64,000 nucleotides of DNA from Halobium salinum (lineage in GTDB: Archaea > Halobacteriota > Halobacteria > Halobacteriales > Haloferacaceae): positions 204,382 to 268,381 of the forward strand of contig NZ_JAODIW010000008.1 in the NCBI RefSeq assembly GCF_026586625.1, written 5' to 3'. Below are positions 49,256-59,222 of this stretch, one piece after another. The notes beneath the pieces are model-generated. The model did no database searches. It saw only the letters and a list, made by a program, of their open reading frames with translations, and had not been told where the DNA came from. A program made the position numbers and the translations under genes. Numbering within the stretch: the first letter of the stretch is position 1; every line of letters starts with the position of its first letter.

Positions 49256-51943
49256 TCAGTCGTCGCCCGCCATCGCTTCGACCGCCCGCAGCGCGTCCGC
49301 GGTCTCGCGCTCCACGGTCGAACGGTTCGTCGTCGCGTCCTTCTCCACCGTCACGAGGTCGTCCGCGGCGCCGACGAGCTCGTCGTCGTGGCTGACGATG
49401 ATTATCTGGGCGACGCCGAGCCCGCGCATCTCTTCGACGAGGTCGACCAGTCGGGAGACGTGTCCCGAGTCGAGAAAGACTGTCGGCTCGTCGAGGATGA
49501 GCGGCGGCATCGGCGCGGCCCCGTCGATTCCTTCCGCGAGCAGTCGGTAGATGGCACAGCGCAGCGAGAGGTTGAACAGCGCGCGCTCGCCCCCCGAGAG
49601 CTGTTCGGGGTCCAGCGCCTGCCCGTCCTTCTGGAAGACGGTGAGTTCGTACTCCCCGTCGAGGCGGATGCGCGAGTAGGCGTCGTTGCCGTAGACGAGG
49701 TCGAACGTCTCGTTGAGCATCCGCTCGAGACTCTCGACGTTTCGCTGCCTGAGCTCGGCACGGAGGTCGCCGTACATCGACTCCAACTCCTCGGTCTCGG
49801 CGTGGAGCGACTCCAGTGCGTTCACCCGCTCGGCGAGCGCCTCGCGGGTCTCTCGGAGGCGTTCGAGCTCCTCGATGGCGTTCTCGACGGCGCCGACCTC
49901 GCTCTGGAGCCCGTCGCGGCGCTCGCGGAGCTCTTCCAGTTTCGCCTCGACCTGCTCGAGGTAGTTCTCGGCACGTTCGCGGTCCGCACGTGCCGTCTCG
50001 ACGGCCTCCTCGTCGACGGTCTCCTCGAGTTCACTCTGCGTCGCGCGCTTGTCCGCGAGCCACTCGCGGCGCTCGTCGTTTCGTTCCTCGATGGTCGCTC
50101 GCTTCTCGCGGAGGCGTTCGATGTCGTCCTCCGCGTCGGCGACGGCGTCCCGGAGCTCGCCCGCCCGCTCGATACGCTCCCGTTCGTCGGCGACCGACTC
50201 CCGCTCGGCCTCCAGCTCCTCGGCCTCCTCGCGGCGCTCTGCGGCCGCTTCCGCCTTCTCCTCGGCGACCTCCCGGAGCTCCGTCACCTGTGACTCCAGC
50301 TCCTCGGCCTCCTCGCGCAGGCGCTCGGCCTCCGCCTCCCGCCCGTCGAGGTCGCTCGCACGGTCCTCGACGAGCTGAGCGACGTTCTCCCGGTTCGAGC
50401 GCTTCCGCTCGACCGCGTCTTCGGTCGCCCCCAGCGCCTCGGCGGCGTCGACCGCCGAGTCGAGTTCCTCGACCTCGGCTTCCAGCTTCTCGACTTCGGC
50501 CTCCAGTTCGGCCACGCGCTCGCGGTCGTCTTCGAGGTCGGAGACGTGCGGGGAGCCGTCGAGGTCCTGCCCGCACTCCGGACACTTCCCCTCCTCCAGC
50601 AGGCGCTCCGCCTCCTCGACGCGGTCGCGGACCGACCGCAGCTCCCGCCGGACCGAGTTCAGCTCTTCGCGGCGCTCCTCACGCTCCGATTCGCGTTCTG
50701 CGAGGTGTTCGTCGGCGTCGCCCAACGCGACCGGCGCGTCGTCGAAGCGCGCCTCGAGCTCCGCGATGCTCTCGTCGAGCTCGTCGAGGCGCTCGCGACG
50801 GTCTTCGAGGTCCGCCTGCGACTGTTCGAGCTCGGCTTCGACCTCGTCGGCCCGCTCGCGCTTCGACGCGGCGCGGCGCTCGTTCTCTTCTGCCTTCTCG
50901 CCGAGGTTCGTCGACTGGTTCCGGAACCCGTCCGCCTCGCGCCGGAGGTCGTGCATCTCCTCGCCCAGCTCTTCACGGCGCGCCTCGAGTTCGTCGAGTC
51001 GCGCGGAGACCGCCTCCGCCTCGGCCGACGGGAGCGACGTGTCGGCGACGACCTCGTCGAGTTCTGCCCGGAGGTCGTCGATTCGCTCGCGCGTCTCGTG
51101 AATCTCCTCGCGGTGTGACTCGCGCCGGCGCTCGTCGGCCGCGATTTTCTCTTTCAGCTCCGAGATTTCGTCGGAGAGGGAGTCGAGTTCGGCGCGCTTC
51201 TCCTCGTGTGCGTCGAGGACGGCCGTCGCCTCGTCCCGCGTCTCCCGTGCAGTCTCCCGCTGTTCTTCGAAGCGCTCGACCTCCCCCTCGACCTCGCCGA
51301 GTTCCGACTGGAGCTCGTTGAGCCGGCCGTGGAGGTGCTGCTCCTCCTTGGCCTCTATCTGCGAGTCGAGTTCGGCGAGCCCGCCGCGCTTGTCCGCGAG
51401 CACGTCGTTGACGCCGAGTCGAGCCTCGCTCGCCCGCTCGCGGTACTCCTCCAGGCGACCGAGTTGGAGGAGGTCGTCTATCATGTCCTGACGTTGGCTC
51501 GGCGTGGCGTTGATGAGCTTGTTCACCTCGCCCTGTCGGACGTAGGCGCAGTTGACGAACGCCTCGCTGTCCATCCGGAGGAGGTCGGTGACGAACTCGC
51601 GAACGGCCTCCGCTCCGTCGCGGCTCTCGTCCGGCCCGTCGAGGGTGCAGTCGGCCGTGAGGACGCGCTCGCCGGAGCGCCGGAGCCGACGGTGGACGTG
51701 GTACTCGGCGCCGTCGTGCGTGAACTGCAGGTCGATTTCGGCCTCGTCCTCGCCGTTCGTGACCACGTCGTCGAGGGTGCCGTCGAGCGCCTTCGAGCCG
51801 TAGAGGGCGAAGAAACACGCCTCTAGGAGCGAGGACTTCCCGCTCCCGTTGAGTCCATGGATGACAGTCACGCCGTCGCGGAGTTCCAGGTCGGCGTCGG
51901 CGTAGGGCTTGAAGTTCGTCAGTCGGACGCGGTCGAACCTCAC
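49256..51943 (-). CDS. rad50: DNA double-strand break repair ATPase Rad50
   Basis: 895 aa SMC-like ATPase. Walker [10 protein letters not shown] (30-38), long coiled coils with a zinc hook C454-P-E-C457, signature [14 protein letters not shown] and Walker [12 protein letters not shown] near the C-terminus. With Mre11 it tethers and resects broken ends; in haloarchaea it also restrains homologous recombination. It overlaps mre11 by four bases on the same strand. The hook and ATPase halves are complete. Confidence 0.97.
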   Translation of the reverse strand: MRFDRVRLTNFKPYADADLELRDGVTVIHGLNGSGKSSLLEACFFALYGSKALDGTLDDVVTNGEDEAEIDLQFTHDGAEYHVHRRLRRSGERVLTADCTLDGPDESRDGAEAVREFVTDLLRMDSEAFVNCAYVRQGEVNKLINATPSQRQDMIDDLLQLGRLEEYRERASEARLGVNDVLADKRGGLAELDSQIEAKEEQHLHGRLNELQSELGEVEGEVERFEEQRETARETRDEATAVLDAHEEKRAELDSLSDEISELKEKIAADERRRESHREEIHETRERIDDLRAELDEVVADTSLPSAEAEAVSARLDELEARREELGEEMHDLRREADGFRNQSTNLGEKAEENERRAASKRERADEVEAELEQSQADLEDRRERLDELDESIAELEARFDDAPVALGDADEHLAERESEREERREELNSVRRELRSVRDRVEEAERLLEEGKCPECGQDLDGSPHVSDLEDDRERVAELEAEVEKLEAEVEELDSAVDAAEALGATEDAVERKRSNRENVAQLVEDRASDLDGREAEAERLREEAEELESQVTELREVAEEKAEAAAERREEAEELEAERESVADERERIERAGELRDAVADAEDDIERLREKRATIEERNDERREWLADKRATQSELEETVDEEAVETARADRERAENYLEQVEAKLEELRERRDGLQSEVGAVENAIEELERLRETREALAERVNALESLHAETEELESMYGDLRAELRQRNVESLERMLNETFDLVYGNDAYSRIRLDGEYELTVFQKDGQALDPEQLSGGERALFNLSLRCAIYRLLAEGIDGAAPMPPLILDEPTVFLDSGHVSRLVDLVEEMRGLGVAQIIIVSHDDELVGAADDLVTVEKDATTNRSTVERETADALRAVEAMAGDD

Positions 51944-53406
51944 TGGAAGTCCTCCATGGAGACCTGGCCGTCGGTGTCGGTCTCGTTCCCGGTTCCACGT
52001 CCGTTCGTGGACTCGCTCCCGCTCTCGCTCGCGGACTCGGTCTCACTCGCCGACCCGCCATCGCTATCGCTCCCGCTTCCGGTTTCGCCCGCAGTCGCGG
52101 CGTCTGCCGTCTCCGCCGAATCCGTGGCTTCCGCGGTCCCGTCTCCGCCACCCGGTCGGTCCGCCTCCGCGGGGGTCGACGCCGATGCCGGACTCGTGCC
52201 CGCGTTCGCCGTCGCGGTCGACTCGGACTTCTCCGCGCGCGCGAAGGCGTCGGGGTCGTCGAGCAGGTCGGCCACCCGCCCTTTGACCTCCTCGCGGACC
52301 TTCGAGTCGACGACCTTGCTCGCGCGGACCGTCTCGTCTACGTCGAGCGCCGCCGTCGACAGCCCCATCTCGTCGACCCGTTCTCTGACCGCGGCGTCGG
52401 GGTCGGCGAAGGAGACGTCCGAACCGGTCTCGCCGTCGAACTCCCGGCGGTCGGTGACGCGAGCGACGAGTGCGCCGCGCTCGGTGGCGTACTCCTCGAT
52501 GCTCGCGGGGGTGACGGGGTCCCCCTCGCCGGTTATCTCCACGACGACGACTGCGTCGTCCAGGTCGTACTGGCGGACTTGTTCACGCACGCGGTCGACG
52601 CCTTCGCCCTCGGCGAGGGGGGCCGAGACGAACCTGAACGGGCGGGTGTCGAGGGCCCGCCGCCGGATGTCGACGGCGGCAGGTGCCGAGCCGTCGTCGT
52701 GGTCGCTCTCGCCCTCGCTCCCGTCCACCGTCTCCCCCGTGTCGGCGCCGAACGTGACGAGGTTGTAGCCGCGGCCCGCCTCCTCGCTCGTGCTCGCGCG
52801 CTCGGTCGACCCGCAGTAGGTCACCCACGTCCCGAGCACCTCGGCGGTGTCGGCCTCGTGGTTGTCGCCGAGGAGGACGGCGTCGAAGTCGACGTTCGCG
52901 GAGTCGAGGACGGTCTCGGTGTCCCAGTTGGCGTGGGCGAAGGGCGTGAAGAGCCCGTGCCCGACGAGGGCTCGGTACGCCGCGTCGGTCTCAGCGAACT
53001 GGTACTCCAAGTCGTCGCGGCGGGACTCGGGGACGTGGTCGAGTCCGTAGAAGGCGGTGTCGCCGACGACGGTCGGCTCGGAGCCGAGTCGCGTCGCGAG
53101 TCCGAGGTTCTCGAAGAGGTCGAGCCACTGGCCGCCCCGCGTCGCCTCGTGGTTCCCCACGATGGCGAGAAACGGAATCCCGGCGTCGTCGAGCGTGCGG
53201 AGGACCGAGAGCACGCCGAGCAGGTCCTGAAGTTCGGGACGCCGGTCGTGAAAGAGGTCGCCCGCGTGGACGACGGCGTCGGCCTCGTCGTCGACGGCGT
53301 CCTCGACGACGGCGGCGAACGCGTCGAGAAAGTCCTGGCGTCGCGCCGGCGAGTGGTACTGCTGGTACCCCACGTGGGTGTCGCCGGTGTGTATCACCCG
53401 TGTCAT
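51940..53406 (-). CDS. mre11: DNA double-strand break repair nuclease Mre11
   Basis: 488 aa. Phosphodiesterase motifs: [25 protein letters not shown] (1-29 region), [32 protein letters not shown] and [12 protein letters not shown] capping domain lies at about 275-345. From about 395 the protein is a long Ser/Gly/Glu-rich disordered tail that ends QVSMEDFQ (481-488), resembling a PCNA-interacting box. The gene is coupled by four-base overlaps to an upstream small gene and to rad50 downstream. Confidence 0.96.
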   Translation of the reverse strand: MTRVIHTGDTHVGYQQYHSPARRQDFLDAFAAVVEDAVDDEADAVVHAGDLFHDRRPELQDLLGVLSVLRTLDDAGIPFLAIVGNHEATRGGQWLDLFENLGLATRLGSEPTVVGDTAFYGLDHVPESRRDDLEYQFAETDAAYRALVGHGLFTPFAHANWDTETVLDSANVDFDAVLLGDNHEADTAEVLGTWVTYCGSTERASTSEEAGRGYNLVTFGADTGETVDGSEGESDHDDGSAPAAVDIRRRALDTRPFRFVSAPLAEGEGVDRVREQVRQYDLDDAVVVVEITGEGDPVTPASIEEYATERGALVARVTDRREFDGETGSDVSFADPDAAVRERVDEMGLSTAALDVDETVRASKVVDSKVREEVKGRVADLLDDPDAFARAEKSESTATANAGTSPASASTPAEADRPGGGDGTAEATDSAETADAATAGETGSGSDSDGGSASETESASESGSESTNGRGTGNETDTDGQVSMEDFQ

Positions 53407-53774
53407 CTGTCACCGCCTTGGCCAGCGTCCGATAAAGGCGTTCCGTGACCGGAGCGGAAGTGGTCCGGCGGGTCGGTGTCGGGCCCGGCGGAGGAACGTG
53501 CCGCCCGTCGATACCCGTCGAACCGGGCGACCGCCTCACGGCCGCTACGGGCGAGCGCGTCGTCCCCGCGGGCGTCGGCCCGGTCGACGACCGCTTCGAG
53601 TTCCTCCAGCCGGCCCCGTTCTCGGTACGCCGCCGCGGTGCGGACATCGCGGAGCGCCGCCGCCGCCCGACGGACGAGGGCGGCGTCCGCGTCCGTCAAC
53701 GACGACTCGTCCGGCGGTGACTCTCCCAGTGCGAGCGCTCGGAGCGCCCGCTTCACGCGCTCGGTTTCCGGCAT
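53403..53774 (-). CDS. Small helical protein in the mre11-rad50 operon
   Basis: 123 aa. The N-terminal two-thirds is helical and Ala/Arg/Glu-rich (ETERVKRALRALALGESPPDESSLTDADAALVRRAAAALRDVRTAAAYRERGRLEELEAVVDRADARGDDALARSGREAVARFDGYRRAA), the rest is disordered. It overlaps mre11 by four bases, making it the first gene of the operon. It could be an Mre11-Rad50 accessory factor, but there is no family evidence from sequence. ATG 53774 gives the sensible start. Confidence 0.62.
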   Translation of the reverse strand: MPETERVKRALRALALGESPPDESSLTDADAALVRRAAAALRDVRTAAAYRERGRLEELEAVVDRADARGDDALARSGREAVARFDGYRRAARSSAGPDTDPPDHFRSGHGTPLSDAGQGGDR

Positions 53775-53905
53775 GGTGGGGAGTGGACCCACGCTCGTAC
53801 TTGAACTCTCGGCGGCACCGGGGCGGTGATACGGCGGCACCGGAGTGGTGATACGACGGCCTCAGTGTCGAGCCGCGACTCGGACCGCGACGCCGGGGAG
53901 GCGGT

Positions 53906-54163
53906 TCAGATCGCGAGCCGGTACACGCGCTTGCGGGCGTCCGAGAAGGAGAAGCGCGACTCGACGGCGTCGACCGCTTCGAGCCGGGAGAGCGCGTAGC
54001 GGACGGTCCGCGGCGGGAGGAGCGTCTCCTCGGCCAACTGACTCTGTGTGAGCGTCTCCTCGTAGTCGAGCACCTTCGCGACGAGCTTCGCGCTCGGCGG
54101 GAGGTCCTCGACCGGTTCCCAGCGACCGGACTCCTCGGCGGTCGCCGACGTGACGGTACTCAT
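53906..54163 (-). CDS. Winged-helix transcriptional regulator
   Basis: 85 aa MarR/ArsR-like winged helix: LPPSAKLVAKVLDYEETLTQSQLAEETLLPPRTVRYALSRLEAVDAVESRFSFSDARKRVYRLAI (recognition helix about 49-62, wing about 68-82). The short size and lack of a ligand domain resemble archaeal HTH proteins that act as local repressors. It lies divergent from the PAN gene, whose promoter faces the same gap. Confidence 0.82.
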   Translation of the reverse strand: MSTVTSATAEESGRWEPVEDLPPSAKLVAKVLDYEETLTQSQLAEETLLPPRTVRYALSRLEAVDAVESRFSFSDARKRVYRLAI

Positions 54164-54313
54164 CGTACACGTCGTTTCCCAATGCGATTGAATAATGGCT
54201 TCGGTATCGACTTATTACTGTAGAGAATCACGTCGGCGCCGAACGGGGCCATCGTCGCCCGTACGGGGACCTTACCCGAAGCCTCTTATTGAGGACCGCC
54301 TTAAGTGGACACA

Positions 54314-55531
54314 ATGACCGACACGGTCGACGACGTCGATTTACCCTACGACGAAGAGGCGGCGTCGCAGCAAGAGAAGATCGAGGCGTTACAGGAACGC
54401 CTCGAGGTGCTGGAGGCGCAGAACGAGGAGATGCGGGACAAGCTCCTCGACGCGAACGCGGAGAACAACAAGTTCCAGCAGAAGCTCGAGCGGCTCACCC
54501 ACGAGAACAAGAAGCTCAAGCAGTCGCCGCTGTTCGTCGCGACGGTTCAGGAAATCACCGACGAGGGCGTCGTCATCAAACAGCACGGGAACAACCAGGA
54601 GGCCCTGACCGAGGTCACCGACGAGATGCGCGAGGAGCTCGAACCGGACTCCCGCGTCGCCGTCAACAACTCGCTCTCCATCGTCAAGTCCCTCGACAAC
54701 GAGACGGACGTCCGCGCCCGGGTCATGCAGGTCGAACACAGTCCGGACGTGACCTACGAGGACATCGGCGGCCTCGAAGAGCAGATGAACGAGGTGCGCG
54801 AGACCGTCGAGATGCCCCTCGAACGCCCCGAGATGTTCACCGAGGTCGGCATCACCCCGCCCTCCGGCGTCCTCCTGTACGGTCCGCCCGGCACGGGGAA
54901 GACGATGCTCGCGAAGGCCGTCGCCAACCAGACCGACGCGACGTTCATCAAGATGGCCGGCTCCGAACTCGTCCACAAGTTCATCGGCGAGGGGGCGAAG
55001 CTCGTGCGCGACCTCTTCGAGGTCGCCCGCGAGAACGAGCCCGCGGTCATCTTCATCGACGAGATAGACGCCATCGCCTCGAAGCGCACCGACTCGAAGA
55101 CGTCTGGCGACGCCGAGGTCCAGCGCACGATGATGCAGCTGCTCTCGGAGATGGACGGGTTCTCCGAGCGCGGCGACATCCGCATCATCGCCGCGACCAA
55201 CCGCTTCGACATGCTCGACCCGGCCATCCTCCGACCCGGCCGCTTCGACCGCCTCATCGAGGTGCCGAAACCCGAAGTCGAGGGTCGCACGCTCATCTTC
55301 CAGATTCACACGCGCGACATGAACGTCTCCGACGACGTGGACTTCGCCGCCCTCGCCGAGATGGCCGACGACGCCTCCGGCGCCGACATCAAGGCCATCT
55401 GCACCGAGGCCGGGATGTTCGCCATCCGCGACGACCGCACGGAGATATACATGGAGGACTTCGAGGAGGCGTGGAAGAAAATTCAGGCCGAGGCCGACGA
55501 GGACCCGGACACGTCGCGCGCGTTCGCGTGA
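54314..55531 (+). CDS. pan: Proteasome-activating nucleotidase (PAN), Rpt-like AAA ATPase
   Basis: 405 aa unfoldase that feeds substrates to the 20S proteasome. N-terminal coiled coil (about 15-70), OB domain (72-137), AAA domain with Walker A GPPGTGKT (190-197), Walker B VIFIDEIDAI (about 252-261), and SRH RIIAATNRFDMLDPAILRPGRFDR. The C-terminus ends TSRAFA instead of the canonical hydrophobic-Tyr-X; A-F-A may serve as a hydrophobic-Phe-X variant. ATG 54314 follows a CTCTTATTGAGG TATA by about 27 bases, so a leaderless start is likely. Confidence 0.95.
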   Translation: MTDTVDDVDLPYDEEAASQQEKIEALQERLEVLEAQNEEMRDKLLDANAENNKFQQKLERLTHENKKLKQSPLFVATVQEITDEGVVIKQHGNNQEALTEVTDEMREELEPDSRVAVNNSLSIVKSLDNETDVRARVMQVEHSPDVTYEDIGGLEEQMNEVRETVEMPLERPEMFTEVGITPPSGVLLYGPPGTGKTMLAKAVANQTDATFIKMAGSELVHKFIGEGAKLVRDLFEVARENEPAVIFIDEIDAIASKRTDSKTSGDAEVQRTMMQLLSEMDGFSERGDIRIIAATNRFDMLDPAILRPGRFDRLIEVPKPEVEGRTLIFQIHTRDMNVSDDVDFAALAEMADDASGADIKAICTEAGMFAIRDDRTEIYMEDFEEAWKKIQAEADEDPDTSRAFA

Positions 55532-55586
55532 GGTTTCCGGCGTAACTCTCGGCGACTCGCGGGCGGTTTCGTTTTCGACGACGTGC

Positions 55587-55721
55587 TCAGAACAGCGCGA
55601 ACAGTAGCCACGGCACCACGAACAGCGCGAGGAACATCGCGGCGAGGATGAGCCCGTAGGCGACGCCGGTGCCGACTGCGGCCCGGAACGAGTCGTGGCG
55701 GTGGTCGACGGAGTCGGTCAT
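55587..55721 (-). CDS. 44-residue single-helix membrane microprotein
   Basis: MTDSVDHRHDSFRAAVGTGVAYGLILAAMFLALFVVPWLLFALF: a His/Asp-containing soluble head and one long hydrophobic helix. Longer in-frame sequence upstream is non-homologous. The MTDSVDH-R-H-D start is a style I recall from small haloarchaeal proteins, but no function is known. Convergent with PAN. Confidence 0.5.
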   Translation of the reverse strand: MTDSVDHRHDSFRAAVGTGVAYGLILAAMFLALFVVPWLLFALF

Positions 55722-55850
55722 GGAGACGAGTGTGACGGCGAGGGGCTTACCTCTTGTCGTCGGTGCGTCGGCCCGCCGGTCCGGTGGTCCGTCGGTCACG
55801 GAACCGACCGACTCCGAACCACTCAACAGGGCCGCTCCCGCAGAGGCGAT

Positions 55851-56537
55851 ATGGGCCAGCCGCTCGACTCGCGCGAGGCACAGGTGACGGAGGTGCTCGA
55901 CCGCCTCTACGAGACCTACCCCGACACGACCATCTCGCTTCGGTTCTCGAACCGACTCGAACTGCTCGTCGCGGTGATGCTGTCGGCGCAGTGTACCGAC
56001 GAGCGCGTCAACTCGGTGACGGAGGAGCTGTTCGACACCTACCGGACGCCGGAAGAGTACGCGAACGCGCCACAGGAGGAGCTCGCCGAAGCCATCTCCT
56101 CCATCACCTACTACAACAACAAGGCGAAGTGGATTCGCTCGGCCTGTGCGACCATCGTCGAGGAGCACGACGGCGAGGTGCCCGACACGATGGACGAGCT
56201 GACGGCGCTCACCGGCGTCGGCCGGAAGACGGCGAACGTCGTCCTCCAGCACGGCCACGACGTAGTGGAGGGCATCGTCGTCGACACCCACGTCCAGCGC
56301 ATCTCGCGTCGGTTAGGTATCACGGAGGAGGAGACGCCACAGAAGATAGAGCAGGACCTCATGACCGTCGTCCCCGAGGCGGACTGGCAGCAGTTCACCC
56401 ACCTGCTCATCAGCCACGGGCGGGCGACCTGTACCGCCATCAACCCGGAGTGTGCGGACTGCGTGCTCGAGGACGTCTGTCCATCCTCGAAGGTCGACGG
56501 CGACGTGGACCTCGCGAGCGGCGAGGTGTGGGGCTGA
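55851..56537 (+). CDS. nth: Endonuclease III (DNA glycosylase/AP lyase)
   Basis: 228 aa bifunctional glycosylase for oxidised pyrimidines. Helix-hairpin-helix LTALTGVGRKTANVV (catalytic Lys126) and Asp145 in VVDTHVQRIS; the 4Fe-4S site is C194-x6-C201-x2-C204-x5-C210, exactly as in the family. ATG 55851 is the family start; upstream in-frame residues are Arg/Gly-rich and non-homologous. Confidence 0.96.
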   Translation: MGQPLDSREAQVTEVLDRLYETYPDTTISLRFSNRLELLVAVMLSAQCTDERVNSVTEELFDTYRTPEEYANAPQEELAEAISSITYYNNKAKWIRSACATIVEEHDGEVPDTMDELTALTGVGRKTANVVLQHGHDVVEGIVVDTHVQRISRRLGITEEETPQKIEQDLMTVVPEADWQQFTHLLISHGRATCTAINPECADCVLEDVCPSSKVDGDVDLASGEVWG

Positions 56538-56627
56538 GTGACGACGGCGATGCGGGACGGACCGCCCCGACCCTGTTGTCGACGAGGGGCCGGAACTCAT
56601 AACAGCCTCTCCGACCAATCTCGACCT

Positions 56628-56867
56628 ATGACGAAAGACGAACACGGCATCGACCTGGAGGAGGACACCGACCTCGACGTGCAGAGCGAAGACGCCGACG
56701 ACGAGGAACAGGCCGAAGCCGACGAGGAGCGCGAGGAGGAACTCGAGGAGGCAGAGCGCAAGCAGAAGGAGCGCGAGGTGGAGCAGCAGTCGGAGATGCG
56801 CGAGGAGGAGGCCGACGAGCAGGAGAACATCGACAACCACCGCGACGAAAAGCCCTTCGAGAGCTAA
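56628..56867 (+). CDS. Highly acidic coiled-coil-like protein
   Basis: 79 aa, over half Glu/Asp. Predicted as a long charged helix (EEREEELEEAERKQKEREVEQQSEMREEEADEQ). No family signature. Such proteins can be chaperone-like or simply disordered; expression is plausible because codon use and start context (ATG 56628) match neighbours. Function unknown. Confidence 0.45.
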   Translation: MTKDEHGIDLEEDTDLDVQSEDADDEEQAEADEEREEELEEAERKQKEREVEQQSEMREEEADEQENIDNHRDEKPFES

Positions 56868-56919
56868 CGGGGAGCCGGCCGCTCGACTGCACTCGTTTTG
56901 CGATATCTCGCGGACCCGT

Positions 56920-57426
56920 TCAGAGCACGTACTGGACCAGATACCTGATGACGCCCAGCCCGTAGGCCGCAATCCAGAACAGGACGTAGCCGAACACGCC
57001 GATGCGGAGGCGACTGCGCCAACTGGGCATATTCTCGTGAAGTTCGTCGAGGTCGGCGTCGGCGTCGGGGTCTCGATAGAGGTTCGCCCGGTGTTTGGCC
57101 TGGAAGATGCGGACGATGCCGGTGAGCGCGAACACGAGCATTGCGTACGCCTGGAGGCCGAGGACGGCGTGGAGCGCGGAGAGGCCGCCGAACTGGTCCA
57201 GGAGGCGAGGCATCATCCACGTCACCACCGGGACGGTGTTCAGCACCAGCCCGGCGACGACGAACCGCAGGTGGTAGGTAAGGACGTTCCACGACACCGT
57301 CTCGGCGTCGATCATGATCCAGGCGCCGTAGAGGTAGAAGGGGAAACTGGCCGTGACCGCGAGCAGGGCGAGCGTCGCGAGCCCCGTCTCGCTGGTCAGG
57401 AGACCGATCGCCGACTGGAGTGCCAT
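56920..57426 (-). CDS. Four-helix membrane protein (DUF7321-like)
   Basis: 168 aa. Four membrane helices (TLALLAVTASFPFYLYGAW; LRFVVAGLVLNTVPVVTW; HAVLGLQAYAMLVFALTGIVRIF; VFGYVLFWIAAYGLGVIRYLV) with His in the second and third helical regions (TYHLRF; ALHAVLG; FQAKHR), a layout that could bind heme. I recall it as DUF7321. It lies next to the bc-type locus but divergently, so a respiratory link is only suggestive. Confidence 0.6.
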   Translation of the reverse strand: MALQSAIGLLTSETGLATLALLAVTASFPFYLYGAWIMIDAETVSWNVLTYHLRFVVAGLVLNTVPVVTWMMPRLLDQFGGLSALHAVLGLQAYAMLVFALTGIVRIFQAKHRANLYRDPDADADLDELHENMPSWRSRLRIGVFGYVLFWIAAYGLGVIRYLVQYVL

Positions 57427-57611
57427 CGTCGGCGTTAAGGGGAGTGTGCTGGTAAAGGGACCGGAACCGGTGTGCCGGTGAGGGGTCCGGAGGGGCGTCG
57501 ACGGTGGTCGGGTGGAAGGTTCGTCCGGCCGGCCGAGACCGGGTGCGAGCCGAATCAGCGGGTCGGCGGTGTCGGAAGGCGTATAGGCGCCGCGCGACTA
57601 GTGACGAGCCG

Positions 57612-58511
57612 ATGGCAGACCGGTCCTCGAAGCCGTCCGACTCGTCCGGTCGGACGGAGACCACGACGGAGGACGGCCCGGCGTCCGACGCGCTCGACGG
57701 GCCGGACCGCGACGCGGACGCCGAACTCGACGCCCTCAGACGCGAGGTCGAGGAGAAGTACGACTTCGACGACTTCGGCCCGGCCGACATGGCCCGGATG
57801 TCCGGCGAGGAGTGGGAGGCGGTGTTCGACGCCGACTCGTGGATAACCGGTCCAGAACTCCTGGAGCGGGTCGAAGCCGACCTCAAGAGTCGCATCGCCA
57901 CCCGCGACGTGTTCGCCGTCCTCGAACGCACCGAACGGGAGGGCGAGCGCGTTCTCCTCGCGTACTCGGACGAGGGGTACGCGGTGGTCTACCCGGACGG
58001 GAGCGTCGAGGGGAGTGGGACGGTGCTCCGCGACGTGAAGCCCACCGTCGCGCTCTGTTCGATGGACGACTACGAACCGCCGACGCCGCCGGAGAACTAC
58101 CAGCTCCCCGAACCCGAGGACGTGCCGGAGGGGACCGGCCAGTTGGGGAACTGGATGCTCCAGTTCATGGCCGCCGCCCAGATTCTCGCCGGGGTCGGCA
58201 TCGTCGTCCTGTGGCTGTTCACCCCCCTCATCGAGTTTCAGGCGGGCAGCGGCGCGAACGACGTGAACATCGTCCCCCCCATCGCCGCGCTCGCGTTCAT
58301 CGGCTTGGGAATCTTCCTCTTCGCGACCGTCGCCAACGCGCGCCTGTCGGACCGGTTCCGCGCCGAGGAGTACCGCGACCGGCTCCGGTCAGTCTCGCGG
58401 GACGGCGGGCGGCCGCCGATTCACCCGTTCGAGGGCGAGACGGAGCCCGGTGAATCGGCCGCCGACCGGGGGCGCGAGGGCCGCGACGGGTCGGGGACGA
58501 GGGAGTCCTGA
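57612..58511 (+). CDS. Membrane protein opening the bc-type locus (DUF7319-like)
   Basis: 299 aa. A soluble N-terminal region (about 1-180) contains MSGEEWEAVFDADSWITGPELLERVEADLKSRIATRDVFAVLER and LLAYSDEGYAVVYPDGSVEG; two membrane helices follow (MAAAQILAGVGIVVLWLFTPL; IAALAFIGLGIFLFATVAN), then a charged tail. I recall it as DUF7319, regularly next to haloarchaeal halocyanin and cytochrome b genes. It may be an assembly factor or structural subunit. First gene of the operon-like run. Confidence 0.65.
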   Translation: MADRSSKPSDSSGRTETTTEDGPASDALDGPDRDADAELDALRREVEEKYDFDDFGPADMARMSGEEWEAVFDADSWITGPELLERVEADLKSRIATRDVFAVLERTEREGERVLLAYSDEGYAVVYPDGSVEGSGTVLRDVKPTVALCSMDDYEPPTPPENYQLPEPEDVPEGTGQLGNWMLQFMAAAQILAGVGIVVLWLFTPLIEFQAGSGANDVNIVPPIAALAFIGLGIFLFATVANARLSDRFRAEEYRDRLRSVSRDGGRPPIHPFEGETEPGESAADRGREGRDGSGTRES

Positions 58512-58574
58512 ATTCCGCCGCCGGGGGGTTGTTTCGGTGGGTTTAAGCGCGTTCCATCCTGAGCAAATACTTGT

Positions 58575-59222
58575 ATGAAACGGCGGGATTTTCTGAGAGC
58601 GGCAGGTGGTTCGGCCGCCGCCGCGACGGCCGCGACGGCGGCTCAGCCCGCAGCCGCAGCAGAGGGCGGCGGGGGCGGCGGACAGGTCCCCGACTGGGGC
58701 GGCTGGCTGAGCGGCGTCGACGGGTCGGTCGTCGACGCCCGTGGGCAGAGCGAAGTTACAGTGCAGGTCGGTGCCCAGGGGAACGGCGGCGCGTTCGCCT
58801 TCGAACCGGCCGGCGTCTGGGTCGACACCGGGACGACCGTGAAGTGGAACTGGACCGGCCAGGGTGGCGGCCACAACGTCGTCGCCGACAGCGGGCCGGC
58901 CGCCCTCGACAGCGGGTCGCCGGTGTCGCAGTCGGGCGTCCAGTACGAGTACACCTTCGAGGAGGGCGGCATCACGACGTACTACTGTGACCCCCACCTG
59001 AACCTCGGCATGAAGGGCGCTGTCGCCGTCGGCGAGGACGTACCGACGACTGCGGCCGGCGGGGGTCAGAAGGAACTCCACGACCTCGGCGTCCCCATCC
59101 AGGCCCACTGGGTCGGGTTGGCGACCATCCTCGGCATCATCGGGGTCATCAACTACACGTTCTACGTGTTGAAGTACGGCGAATCCCCGAACACGGGTAA
59201 CACCGGCGGAGGTGAGGACTGA
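58575..59222 (+). CDS. Membrane-tethered halocyanin of the bc-type complex
   Basis: 215 aa blue-copper protein facing outside the cell. A Tat signal MKRRDFLRAAGGSAAA (1-28) leads to a cupredoxin domain with copper ligands H100 (GGGHNVV), C138 (YYCDPH), H141 and M146 (GMKG). A C-terminal membrane helix (about 178-199: HWVGLATILGIIGVINYTFYVL) anchors it next to the cytochrome b subunits. It probably passes electrons from the complex toward the oxidase, in the role usually taken by a c-type cytochrome or Rieske-linked donor. Its stop overlaps the next start (TGATG). Confidence 0.9.
   Translation: MKRRDFLRAAGGSAAAATAATAAQPAAAAEGGGGGGQVPDWGGWLSGVDGSVVDARGQSEVTVQVGAQGNGGAFAFEPAGVWVDTGTTVKWNWTGQGGGHNVVADSGPAALDSGSPVSQSGVQYEYTFEEGGITTYYCDPHLNLGMKGAVAVGEDVPTTAAGGGQKELHDLGVPIQAHWVGLATILGIIGVINYTFYVLKYGESPNTGNTGGGED

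Noticed and set aside
49038-49260. CRISPR array
   Set aside because: Linkers and stems do not alternate as identical repeats with unique spacers, and no cas genes are present; the variable parts are palindromic.
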